A DNA stretch of 64,000 nt from Listeria booriae (GTDB lineage Bacteria; Bacillota; Bacilli; Lactobacillales; Listeriaceae): NCBI RefSeq assembly GCF_000766865.1, contig NZ_JNFA01000011.1:186001-250000 (forward strand), read 5' to 3'. A program made the position numbers and the translations under genes. The notes beneath the pieces were generated by a model. The model saw only the letters and a program-made list of their open reading frames with translations. It was not told the DNA's origin and did no database searches. Shown piece after piece: positions 15,694-24,216 of this stretch (the first letter of the stretch is position 1; every line of letters begins with the position of its first letter).

Positions 15694-18189
15694 TCATAGA
15701 TAGCGTTCTTCCGCATAGGCGACGCTCGATTTTTCAATGGTCGCGAGTGCGCCTTCCCATTCGCTGAATAGACATTCGACACTGATTTTAGCTGTGCGCC
15801 CATAGTAATCTTTGAATAAACATTGCCCTTGAAACATGCTTTCCAACATGTCCTCATTTTCTTTCGTGGTCTCCATGTTCATCCAGCGTAGTACCGATTG
15901 TCGTTCGTTTGGTTCATCAAACGCAAATGCCATCCCAAAATTGCCGCTATCTTCTTCTGTAAGTGCATCTTTCGTAGATTGAGAAATAAAGTACAACGCA
16001 TTATCATAAGAACGTCCTACGCGACGCATGCTTTTTTCAACTTTCTTTCCTTGAGGACTCGCCGTAATCATCCACGCCTCATCGATAAACTCTAGCGTTT
16101 TTTCATCTTTATTTTGACCAAATAGTTCACAGAACTTACCCAGACAAAACATAATCGCACATGATTTTAACTGGCTATCCGTATAACTGGCAAATTCATC
16201 TGTTGCCTCTGGTAAATCTAAGTTTTCAATTTCAATGATACTAATTCGCTCCGTTAATGAAAGAGCTGGATTCGAACCATCATGAATCACTAATTTCAAA
16301 ATCGAATCTGCCACAATTTCATGCAAAAATGCGGCGGCTTCCTGAACTGCTTTGTTCTCGGATGTTGCCATTGTTTCAATGACTTGTACAGAACCCACTT
16401 GTTCCCCTGCTTGCTTCCGCTCAATCACCGACGTAATCGCTTTTAAAAAGGCAGTATGCACCACGTCCTTCCCCTTAAAATCATAGACCTGTTGAAAGAC
16501 TACCTGTAACAGCTCTTTTGCCTCCATACTTGGAAGCAGAACAATTGGGTCTAATGCGCCCCAATTCTCTGGCTCACGTGCATCCAATGTGACATAATGC
16601 AATTTCTCTAAATGCGCTACAAAGAGCGGATACTCTTCTCGTATTTCTCTATTTTTGATGATTTTACGTATCCACTTTCGCATTTCTTTTTTCGGGTCAA
16701 TATACAAACTTTTCACATCAAGCATGGAGATATACAAAAATAGCATTTTTGCCAAATAAGATTTGCCATTACCTGTATCTCCTGTAATAAGCACATGTGG
16801 GCTTCTTGTCTTAGAGCCTTTAATTTGTCTATTCGCCATAAATGGGTGATACAAAACAAAATCCCTGCTTGACTGAATGGCACTTTCCAAATCCGTATGC
16901 TCATTAAATCGGTCAATCCAACCGATGTGAAAACCAATCTTGCTACCTACTTCGGCATTGACGCCAAAACAGCATTCACCTAGCCCATCTTGTGTCGTTT
17001 TTTGAATCCAATTTTTATCTGTTGCTTCGAGTACCGCGCCAGGTAACATCTTATAAAACAGATATAATTGGTCTGCGGCAGGCACTTGGCATTTGATACC
17101 CGCGCCTTTGAGATGACGTCGAACAATGTTGGCTTTTCGCTGGCATTCCCTTTTGCTTTCTCCTGTAATGACAATGGTTGCCAACCAATTCATCATATTA
17201 ATGTTGTCTTCTTTGATATCTTCTTGGAGTCCACGAATCATTTGTTCGCTCCGTACCACGGATTTATCCGCATGGTCGCCCGATAGATTCTGCTCCTTCT
17301 CCGTCTCTCGTAATTGCGTTTTCTTCATACCAAGCGATGCTTTTGTCACACTTTTTGACTCCGCATGCACTTTCATATTGACTTCTACATTAAACGGTAA
17401 AGACTGCGCTTCATAAAACAAATCAGATTCTGCCATGTTATCTAGAAATTCATCGACAACTAGAAAAGTCGTAAATCCTGTTTCAAAATTACTGGACAGC
17501 CGTAGCGTATCCATCTGCGTTGGATCAATCACCGTATTAGTGATAGCCCCCACCGTGTTATTTTCTTGTTCTACTCCTACCTCATGTTCTAGACCTCGAA
17601 TAAAGTTATACCGATTAAAATAAATCAAGTCATCCTCTGTAATACGCTGTCCTTGCACACTTGCCATTACTTGTGCCAAACTGTCCTCGACTTCATCATA
17701 CTGTGCAAAAAATTGGTCGGTTTTGTTTCGTTCCATTCCAAAAACATTTAACAATGTATCCGTCGTTGTAGCTAGCACAGACTGTATATTTTCTTTTAAA
17801 TTAGCATCCAAACTAATCGCACTTGTTTTTAATTTAATACCTACTAGAAAATCATACTTGGTTAATTGTCCCAATCTCGCTTTTAAAATACGGACAGCTT
17901 CGGTGTTATAATAGCCTGCCAAATCCTCCGCATCCATCGCAATATCCGCTTCTAATTCTCCAAAACGTGCTTCCAATTGATAATCTTGCGGGTACATACT
18001 CAAATGAAAATCTTCGTACTTCGTCACTTCTTCAAAGAAGCGTCGCCATCGCGTTTTATAGCCCGTCACGACATCCTTATTCTGCATCGGTATCGACTGG
18101 CTTTTGATACGATAATACGCGAACACGTCGCCCTTCCTCGTTAACAGTAAATTCTCTTTGATTGCCTTCATCGGCGTTTTTAGTTGCAT
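15694..18189 (-). CDS. conE: ConE: VirB4-type transfer ATPase
   Basis: 831 residues. Walker A GDTGNGKSYLAK lies near residue 470, Walker B LEFIDEAW near 710, followed by the VirB4-type RRVGRSYDNALYFISQS motif. It powers assembly and substrate movement in the mating channel at the inner face of the membrane. The start at 18189 (MQLKTPMKAIKENLLL) lies inside the preceding gene. The overlap is 113 bases, and no later start would keep the N-terminal KGDVFAYYR block that the family shares. Confidence 0.93.
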   Translation of the reverse strand: MQLKTPMKAIKENLLLTRKGDVFAYYRIKSQSIPMQNKDVVTGYKTRWRRFFEEVTKYEDFHLSMYPQDYQLEARFGELEADIAMDAEDLAGYYNTEAVRILKARLGQLTKYDFLVGIKLKTSAISLDANLKENIQSVLATTTDTLLNVFGMERNKTDQFFAQYDEVEDSLAQVMASVQGQRITEDDLIYFNRYNFIRGLEHEVGVEQENNTVGAITNTVIDPTQMDTLRLSSNFETGFTTFLVVDEFLDNMAESDLFYEAQSLPFNVEVNMKVHAESKSVTKASLGMKKTQLRETEKEQNLSGDHADKSVVRSEQMIRGLQEDIKEDNINMMNWLATIVITGESKRECQRKANIVRRHLKGAGIKCQVPAADQLYLFYKMLPGAVLEATDKNWIQKTTQDGLGECCFGVNAEVGSKIGFHIGWIDRFNEHTDLESAIQSSRDFVLYHPFMANRQIKGSKTRSPHVLITGDTGNGKSYLAKMLFLYISMLDVKSLYIDPKKEMRKWIRKIIKNREIREEYPLFVAHLEKLHYVTLDAREPENWGALDPIVLLPSMEAKELLQVVFQQVYDFKGKDVVHTAFLKAITSVIERKQAGEQVGSVQVIETMATSENKAVQEAAAFLHEIVADSILKLVIHDGSNPALSLTERISIIEIENLDLPEATDEFASYTDSQLKSCAIMFCLGKFCELFGQNKDEKTLEFIDEAWMITASPQGKKVEKSMRRVGRSYDNALYFISQSTKDALTEEDSGNFGMAFAFDEPNERQSVLRWMNMETTKENEDMLESMFQGQCLFKDYYGRTAKISVECLFSEWEGALATIEKSSVAYAEERYL

Positions 18190-18601
18190 GTCGCTCTTCC
18201 ACCACCTTTACTAAAGTTCGAAATGTTATTTTTTTCTCTTGTAATAAATCTGTCGGCTCATCTTGGCAGAAAGTTCGCTTTCGCCACTTTACAGTACAAA
18301 GATATTTGCTAAGGTCGTACAGATATAAATAAATGTTCTTCCCGTCTGGTTTAATCTTGATAATTAAAAAAGTTAATCCCAAGGGTATGCCTACTAAAAA
18401 GAAAAACCACGTATGAGAAAACGCATGAGGAAACCCCATGCGTCGAATACCATATCCCACAAAAAAAGTGAGAACAGCAAAAAGAATAAAATTAATCGCT
18501 GGTACCAGTTCAATCGCAAAGGGTAGGCTCACATCATTGTACAGATGTCGAATCTGCTTCGGTTGCCGCATCGCCTTTCGATAATTAAAGATCATACGCA
18601 T
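18077..18601 (-). CDS. conD: ConD/TcpE-type membrane protein
   Basis: 174 residues with two membrane helices (about 30-50 and 58-78: NFILFAVLTFFVGYG and WFFFLVGIPLGLTFLI), preceded by a basic segment, then a cytoplasmic tail. This is the PrgI/TcpE-like form of ConD and Tn916 Orf17. The last 38 codons overlap the start of conE in another frame. The tail coded in the overlap is polar and probably flexible. Confidence 0.85.
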   Translation of the reverse strand: MRMIFNYRKAMRQPKQIRHLYNDVSLPFAIELVPAINFILFAVLTFFVGYGIRRMGFPHAFSHTWFFFLVGIPLGLTFLIIKIKPDGKNIYLYLYDLSKYLCTVKWRKRTFCQDEPTDLLQEKKITFRTLVKVVEERHATKNADEGNQREFTVNEEGRRVRVLSYQKPVDTDAE

Positions 18602-18613
18602 AAGATTGCCCCC

Positions 18614-18850
18614 TTATAACATTTTGAAAAAGCTAGTAACCCAGCCTGTAATCAAGGTATAATTCGTAATCGCAAATCCTACAAACCCTCCAGCAATAAG
18701 CGCTACAATAATTTTGCCAATACTCATTTTCGCAAAATGTTTAACTACTTGCCAAGCCACCAGAATAACAACCGCTTGTGTAAAGACTGTGAGTACCCAA
18801 TGCTGAATGGTAGCCAATGTAGGTAATGCGCCTATAATGAATCCGTGCAT
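18614..18850 (-). CDS. conC: ConC/TcpD-type small membrane protein
   Basis: 78 residues, two hydrophobic helices (VLTVFTQAVVILVAWQVV and IIVALIAGGFVGFAITNY) and little else. Size and position between conB and conD match ConC of ICEBs1 and the TcpD-type subunits. It is probably a component of the membrane channel. Confidence 0.82.
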   Translation of the reverse strand: MHGFIIGALPTLATIQHWVLTVFTQAVVILVAWQVVKHFAKMSIGKIIVALIAGGFVGFAITNYTLITGWVTSFFKML

Positions 18851-18853
18851 GGT

Positions 18854-19918
18854 TTATTCGCTCCTTTCATGGGACAACTTGGTAACAAAATATTGTCCCT
18901 CTTTTTTAATAATATTTATGGTAAACGACTCGGAAGTCGGAATTTGAACCGTCTTGTCTCGGAACTGTACGGTCGCCTGTACTTGGAATCCTGTCTTTGT
19001 CTTTACAACATACGTATCCACGACGTTATCAAACGCTAACATACCCTCTAAGCTTTCTGGCTCTTTCATCATGTAAGCCATATCTGCCTTAGAAGCCGAC
19101 GCATATTTGGAGAAAAAATCAACAACAAACGTATCAATATCTTTTTTCTCCGTGCCATCGTATTCCGCGGGTGGCTCGCTTTTCTTTTGCGTCACCTTGG
19201 CTTGCAAAGGATAAATTTCTGTAAAGTATGGTGCCTCCTTCACAGCATAGCCTTCCCCATTGGAAACAACGGGAATATTCAACAGCGCTTCTTGGCTAAC
19301 GGCTTGTGTTGTTTTGACAGTATTCTTTACCTTCTTCGTTTTTCCTTTTCCTGCTGGCACGACTTTCTCCACTACTTTTGTCGTTGGCAGCTCATTGACA
19401 TACGAAACCTTGTACTGAAATAACGTACCTTCTTTTGTGGTTTGTGTATTATAGAGATTTACCGATTTCAACGTACGATTACCTTTGATGTCCTGTACGG
19501 AAAAAATCGATGTCGTTTGTTCCCCATCTGCCGTTTTGACCATATATACCTGTAACTGTTTCTCGCGTTCTTCCAGCTTTTGCGCATCATTGACTACCGT
19601 CATATACGTTTGAATAAAGGATTGTAAAAAATTATTTCCTGCCACCACATTGATTCCAGTGTCACCCCCGCTCGTTACTTTCGGTTGAACAGACTCACGC
19701 TCTAGGTCATTCACAATCGACCGCGTATTCAAAGCTAATAAAATCCCTATACACGCGAAAAACAAAATCGTGAACAACAAGGTATACAGCCAAAAAGCAA
19801 GCAATCGCGAATGGTCTCGTTGTAACTTACCTCGTTGTTTTTTAGGACGTTCAAGTGTTTTAGCCCCTGCTATGATTCGTCTCCACCAACTTTTTTTTGG
19901 CACTTCTTCCATGCTCAT
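18854..19918 (-). CDS. conB: ConB/TcpC-type bitopic channel protein
   Basis: 354 residues: a basic cytoplasmic part, a membrane helix near residues 40-65 (LLAFWLYTLLFTILFFACIG), and a large outside region with two NTF2-like halves (about 95-230 and 245-354). This is the TcpC/ConB/Tn916 Orf13 layout, a VirB8-like scaffold. In ICEBs1 it places other Con proteins in the membrane. It is followed directly by conC. Confidence 0.88.
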   Translation of the reverse strand: MSMEEVPKKSWWRRIIAGAKTLERPKKQRGKLQRDHSRLLAFWLYTLLFTILFFACIGILLALNTRSIVNDLERESVQPKVTSGGDTGINVVAGNNFLQSFIQTYMTVVNDAQKLEEREKQLQVYMVKTADGEQTTSIFSVQDIKGNRTLKSVNLYNTQTTKEGTLFQYKVSYVNELPTTKVVEKVVPAGKGKTKKVKNTVKTTQAVSQEALLNIPVVSNGEGYAVKEAPYFTEIYPLQAKVTQKKSEPPAEYDGTEKKDIDTFVVDFFSKYASASKADMAYMMKEPESLEGMLAFDNVVDTYVVKTKTGFQVQATVQFRDKTVQIPTSESFTINIIKKEGQYFVTKLSHERSE

Positions 19919-19959
19919 CCCTTCCTTTCCATAAAAAATAAGCCTCTTGGATTAGGCTT

Positions 19960-20157
19960 TTAGCAGTAGTATTTAATATACGTTCGGTCGGCGTCTAGTG
20001 CGTGCAGTAAGCGTTGGTCTGTAATATTAGTTGCATCTAACGCTTTCCCTTGTGCCACCATATCTACTAGTTGTCTCCGTAACTCTTCAAAGATTGCTCC
20101 TCCGAGTTCTGGGACACAGTCTCGTTGCAAATAATATATTTTATAAGTGGCTTGCAT
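19960..20157 (-). CDS. Small ICE protein (yddA position)
   Basis: 65 residues from the ATG at 20157, chosen because AAGGGGG stands 8 bases upstream. Sequence MQATYKIYYLQRDCVPELGG, then a helical part. It occupies the place of the short genes ydcS/ydcT/yddA between nicK and conB in ICEBs1. No family is recognised. Confidence 0.6.
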   Translation of the reverse strand: MQATYKIYYLQRDCVPELGGAIFEELRRQLVDMVAQGKALDATNITDQRLLHALDADRTYIKYYC

Positions 20158-20180
20158 GCCTAAATCCCCCTTTCTTTTGG

Positions 20181-20504
20181 CTAAATACCATGATGTTGCC
20201 GTTCTTTTTGTCTTCTCAAAAAACCGTCTACACGCGACAATACTTCTTGAATGGATGCCTGTCTGCAATAAACATCATAGCGTGTCTGTTTTTGATTCAT
20301 ATGTTTTTGATACCTAGCTTTATAAAAGGTGTACTTCAATTCAGATGATCCACGCACTAGCTTACCAGATGCGGTTCGGTATCCTCGCAATCGTTCACCT
20401 TCCACTACTAGCATCGTGTATTTACCAATGTCTTTCGTGAACACATAGTAAGGAATTCCAACATTAAAACCCAAAGCTTGGAAAGCTCTATTCACTGTCT
20501 GCAT
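20181..20504 (-). CDS. Small ICE protein, basic
   Basis: 107 residues, strongly basic in the C-terminal half (QKHMNQKQTRYDVYCRQ, FLRRQKERQHHG), with an N-terminal beta-rich part (YYVFTKDIGKYTMLVV). It may bind DNA or RNA. It is part of the gene group between relaxase and conB. Family not recognised. Confidence 0.6.
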   Translation of the reverse strand: MQTVNRAFQALGFNVGIPYYVFTKDIGKYTMLVVEGERLRGYRTASGKLVRGSSELKYTFYKARYQKHMNQKQTRYDVYCRQASIQEVLSRVDGFLRRQKERQHHGI

Positions 20505-20518
20505 AACTTATCACCACC

Positions 20519-20692
20519 TCAAGATACTATCTGTATAGCAGTTCTTGGCACTTTATATACGCCAAAACCGTCTTGCAGATAGACAAACGAACCATCAAAC
20601 ATAATGTCAAATACCTCATAATATCCGTACACTTCTAGTTGTATATCCTCTACTTTTTCAATCAATTGTATAGTGTCTCCTATCTTTAGCAT
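20519..20692 (-). CDS. Small ICE protein, SH3-like
   Basis: 57 residues from the ATG at 20692 with GGAG 8 bases upstream. The sequence MLKIGDTIQLIEK ... GYYEVFDIMFDGSFVYLQDG alternates short strands and looks like a small beta-barrel. It is the first gene after the relaxase. No name can be given. Confidence 0.6.
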   Translation of the reverse strand: MLKIGDTIQLIEKVEDIQLEVYGYYEVFDIMFDGSFVYLQDGFGVYKVPRTAIQIVS

Positions 20693-20803
20693 GTCATTCA
20701 CTCCATTTTTAACATAAAAAATAACCGTTCCATGAGATACGGTTTTTAATATGTTATGTAATTTATTTAGACCTATGACAATATTATCTGCAATTTCACA
20801 AAA

Positions 20804-21817
20804 TCATGTAACAATTATCATATCCTGTACCTCAGCTGTTAATACTTTTAGCATTGCCTTATGCTTATCTGACAGTACAGCTTCCTCTATCATCGTTTCC
20901 AAAGTGGATTCTTTGCCTAAAATTTCGTCTGCCATTTGCACCAATTTCATAGATGCGGAAACCTGCGATTTCAACCAATACTCCGTCTTTCGATAAAATG
21001 CCGTTTCAGGTACACTGGTCAACTTTAACGCCTCTGTGTCTAAGAGCAACTGTTTCCAACCTTTCTTTGTTTGTTGCCATTTTCGTTTGTCTGTAGGCAC
21101 TTCTTGCGCCTCAAATCTCAAGTATTCCATCAGAATGCCTTGACTTAAAAAAATGAAATTGCGTGTCTCTAATAGTTTTCGCAACGCTGTGTCCGCGCGT
21201 TCATCACGCAGCCTGATTTCATAACGATTCCAAAAGCCGATATCTTCAACATCCACATTTAATTTTTTAGCTTGCTCATGGTCTTTTTGATACATCGCAA
21301 TATAGACCGCACTTTTCTTTGAACCAAAGTAAAGCGTCACGCCTTCCACAGCACCTGTGCTTAAATTGCCCGAACCATGGAAATCGAAGGCTCTAAAATG
21401 GGAATCGATATAGCCTAATTGCGCCTGCATCATAATTTCAGGAATTGCCAAATAACCATGACGGTCATCCATGGCAATATCCAGACGCGTTATTCTCCCG
21501 CCTTCTTGCAAACACTGTTCTAGAAACATAAACCAGTCACGCCCTTGTGCTTGTAAAATGCCCTCGAGCTGTCGACAGCCCTGTCCACCAAGCTCTATCA
21601 TGATGCCTCTTTCATCTGTAGGAGACGAGTTATAGATACGAATTTGGTCTAGCTGGAATAATTCAGCATACCCAAATTTAGAGCTTGCGTCATTGTAAAA
21701 ATAAGCTTTTTTAATCCGTATGACTGTTTCTAGAAAATGCTCTATATCATGACGTTTGAATGTCATTCGAAAATAATCTAATTTGCCACTAATTGGCTCT
21801 GCAGGTCCATATTTCAC
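20804..21817 (-). CDS. nicK: MobT/NicK-type relaxase (Rep_trans family)
   Basis: 337 residues starting with GTG (GGAGG is 9 bases upstream). Family blocks include GKLDYFRMTF, GGRITRLDIAMDD, TLYFGSKKS and FWNRYEIRLRDERAD, as in NicK of ICEBs1 and Tn916 Orf20, related to rolling-circle replication initiators. It nicks one strand at oriT, stays joined to the DNA through a Tyr, and starts both transfer and replication of the excised circle. The oriT candidate lies 77 bases upstream of the GTG. Confidence 0.9.
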   Translation of the reverse strand: MKYGPAEPISGKLDYFRMTFKRHDIEHFLETVIRIKKAYFYNDASSKFGYAELFQLDQIRIYNSSPTDERGIMIELGGQGCRQLEGILQAQGRDWFMFLEQCLQEGGRITRLDIAMDDRHGYLAIPEIMMQAQLGYIDSHFRAFDFHGSGNLSTGAVEGVTLYFGSKKSAVYIAMYQKDHEQAKKLNVDVEDIGFWNRYEIRLRDERADTALRKLLETRNFIFLSQGILMEYLRFEAQEVPTDKRKWQQTKKGWKQLLLDTEALKLTSVPETAFYRKTEYWLKSQVSASMKLVQMADEILGKESTLETMIEEAVLSDKHKAMLKVLTAEVQDMIIVT

Positions 21818-21893
21818 TTAAATCAACCTCCATTTTCATTTGGCTTTATCCATTGGCGTGCTAAGTCGCAACGCTGTTTCTGTGTCTTCCTCT

Positions 21894-22005
21894 ACCCCCC
21901 TGTTAGTAGTGGGGGGTTCTCGCTCTGTTTCGCGCGCACCCCTACGTTGCCACTGGCTCCCGCTGGTCGCCGACGTGGCACGCGCGAAACATAGCTACTA
22001 CTAAC
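21894..22005 (-). other. oriT: oriT with nested inverted repeats
   Basis: A hairpin ACCCCCC / GGGGGGT encloses TGTTAGTAGT (21894-21917). On the minus strand this reads with ACTACTAAC followed by AGGGGGGT, very like the nic regions of MobT-type ICEs such as ICEBs1 (CTAAC|AGGGGGGT). Overlapping it, GTTAGTAGT (21902-21910) pairs with ACTACTAAC (21997-22005), and GTTTCGCGCG (21927-21936) pairs with CGCGCGAAAC (21981-21990), so a long cruciform is possible. The site lies just upstream of the relaxase gene. It may also hold a single-strand origin. Confidence 0.82.
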
Positions 22006-22164
22006 GCCTTTCATTATAATTTCAGTTGTTGGCATACACATTTTGGCACGGTATTGTTCCAAACCTAAGCCAATCTGTGCATGTTATATAGTACGCCTAA
22101 ATTCTTTCCATCGCTTCATGAAATAAAACAATACCTATTTATTAGATAGTCCCTTTCCTAAAGT

Positions 22165-24150
22165 TTATAAAACCAGAAGTTCGCGCATGAATAGAAAGAC
22201 ATTGTATTCTAAACGTATTTTAATATCTACAATCCGACCTTGTGTCGACATTCTTGGGAAGCCCCAATACCAATACTCACCTGCTTGATACGTATTTTCA
22301 CCCACCACAGGTTTTGTGAAATCAATTTGCGGCATACTTGGTTGTTCGGCTGTTGCATAGGCATGTCCATCCACTTCGTATTGGATAGTCGCTGGGATAC
22401 GAATAGACGCATTACGGTCTTGCACAAAAGACATCCCAATTGCTTGGATTTTTTGTATCTTTCCTAAATCTAAACGAAGATGTGCAAACCCTTCGGCATC
22501 CGTATATATTTGTTCTTGAACCGTGTAATCTTCTCGCTTCTCTGTCCAAGGCGCATAGGGACGATGCTCTGTTAAGCGAGTAGCCACCACTGTATTCCCC
22601 TCATACGCAAACCCTTCGGATTGTTCTGCAAAGGTGAGTGTTTGGACTGGCAAACCAGTAGAAAGCGCTTGAGCATTTACCTTTGTTATTTTTTTCGAAA
22701 AATCAGAAATGCCGTCCGCAATGGTGGCTGGCAATGATAACTCGCATGTGTAGGGTAAACTTCGATTGCCGTAAGCATCAAATGCCATCAATTCATAACG
22801 AACACTGGCATGCGGTAGCACTTGGTTATCCGTAAAAGTAAATGTTGTTTGTTCCTTTTCTGCATTCATCTCTTTTATTTTAATGCGTTTTCCAGCAATC
22901 GTACGATAAAGTACATAGCCTGTTTCATCTCCAACACGCGTGACATGAAATTCGATATTATTTTGATTTTGCACATCATAAGTAACCTTTGGTTTCTGCA
23001 CAAGCTTTGTTGGTACATAGCCAATGCGTTGGCTTTCTGTATACGCCTGATAATACGCCTCATTATTCGCTTGCCCCGCAAGAAAATCTTGGCTCATCGG
23101 CATCAAACTGTGCGCACTAAATGAGATATGGCGTTGCACATAAGGCTCAACGGCTTGCATATTTTTCTCCAACCGCGTTATATCCATCGTGTTAGAACCA
23201 GACATACTATATGATTCTGGATTATTCCACAATTCGATTGTTGCAGAGCGTTCTTGTAGTTTTCTATCTGCATTACTAGTTGTTATCATATCCGCCATGG
23301 AACGATACCATGCACCCAATTGGTCAGCTGATGCACTTTCCCATCCTGCACCATCTTGTGGCATCAGCGTATCTAGTTCCGTCCGAAAGAACACATTCTG
23401 CCACATGGTGTTCCATTGGGACAGTTCACTTTCGGAAGGTTGCTTCAAGTTCGTGTATAGCAACGGACTGGTCACAATTCGCCCTTTCGGCAACAATTTT
23501 CGTAAGTGGGTGGTTACTGGTTGTAAGTAATCTTCAATCCAACGATCCAGCGCTTTTCCTTCATATAAATTTGCATTATCTACCTCAAAAGGGAGATAGA
23601 AACCTTTTATCTGCGCACCGTAAGATGATTCATAAAGTTGCATCATTTCGTCTGCAATTTGAATCGAAAATGTCGCACTCTCTTTCAAAAACGCTTGATT
23701 TTCTTTGGAATCGAAATGATTGTACAAGGCTTGGAACCAAGCCGTTTCACTTAACTGTAACGGTAAGTAGACACCCAAGTTATTGTCTTTGGCACTTTGT
23801 AGTGCATAACCTAATTGCGCTTGCTCAGAAGCAGATGCAGTGTCCGTCGCCTGAAAACGCTTCGTAGGGTAATAAAATGTTTGGTGGTTCGCATCTATAT
23901 AATTTACAGCAATTTGCGGAATAAGCACTGTCATACCTGCTTTAGCGAGGTTGTTCGAGATGCTCTGATATTGCGCTTGTCCCCATACCTTCTGTTGTTT
24001 CTGCTTTGCTTCTTCTGGTGAAGCGACTAAATCATTCCGAATAAACATGCCAGACATACGTGGTAAAGACTGGGCGTGACCTTGTATATTGTGCATCAGT
24101 ATCCCTCCTATTACCACAAATAATAGCATAAACCAGTGCTTCCTTGTCAT
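22165..24150 (-). CDS. Secreted DUF4434 glycosidase-like protein
   Basis: 661 residues with a signal peptide (to about residue 27, GHAQS). Residues about 30-330 look like a TIM-barrel of the DUF4434 type (MSGMFIRND, MTVLIPQIAVNY, NNLGVYLPLQLSETAWFQAL, GFYLPFEVDN), a glycoside-hydrolase relative. Then come a fibronectin-like part (about 400-480) and a C-terminal beta-sandwich, possibly a carbohydrate-binding module. There is no wall anchor, so it is released or held by its own domain. It is unusual cargo between the coupling protein and oriT. It is transcribed with the adhesin gene (66-base gap). It may act on surface sugars of partner cells, which is inference. Confidence 0.65.
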   Translation of the reverse strand: MTRKHWFMLLFVVIGGILMHNIQGHAQSLPRMSGMFIRNDLVASPEEAKQKQQKVWGQAQYQSISNNLAKAGMTVLIPQIAVNYIDANHQTFYYPTKRFQATDTASASEQAQLGYALQSAKDNNLGVYLPLQLSETAWFQALYNHFDSKENQAFLKESATFSIQIADEMMQLYESSYGAQIKGFYLPFEVDNANLYEGKALDRWIEDYLQPVTTHLRKLLPKGRIVTSPLLYTNLKQPSESELSQWNTMWQNVFFRTELDTLMPQDGAGWESASADQLGAWYRSMADMITTSNADRKLQERSATIELWNNPESYSMSGSNTMDITRLEKNMQAVEPYVQRHISFSAHSLMPMSQDFLAGQANNEAYYQAYTESQRIGYVPTKLVQKPKVTYDVQNQNNIEFHVTRVGDETGYVLYRTIAGKRIKIKEMNAEKEQTTFTFTDNQVLPHASVRYELMAFDAYGNRSLPYTCELSLPATIADGISDFSKKITKVNAQALSTGLPVQTLTFAEQSEGFAYEGNTVVATRLTEHRPYAPWTEKREDYTVQEQIYTDAEGFAHLRLDLGKIQKIQAIGMSFVQDRNASIRIPATIQYEVDGHAYATAEQPSMPQIDFTKPVVGENTYQAGEYWYWGFPRMSTQGRIVDIKIRLEYNVFLFMRELLVL

Positions 24151-24216
24151 TTCTCATCCCTCCTTTTGAATCAAAAAAGCGTGCATCCTATAAAAAGACA
24201 CACACTTTTTTGAAGA

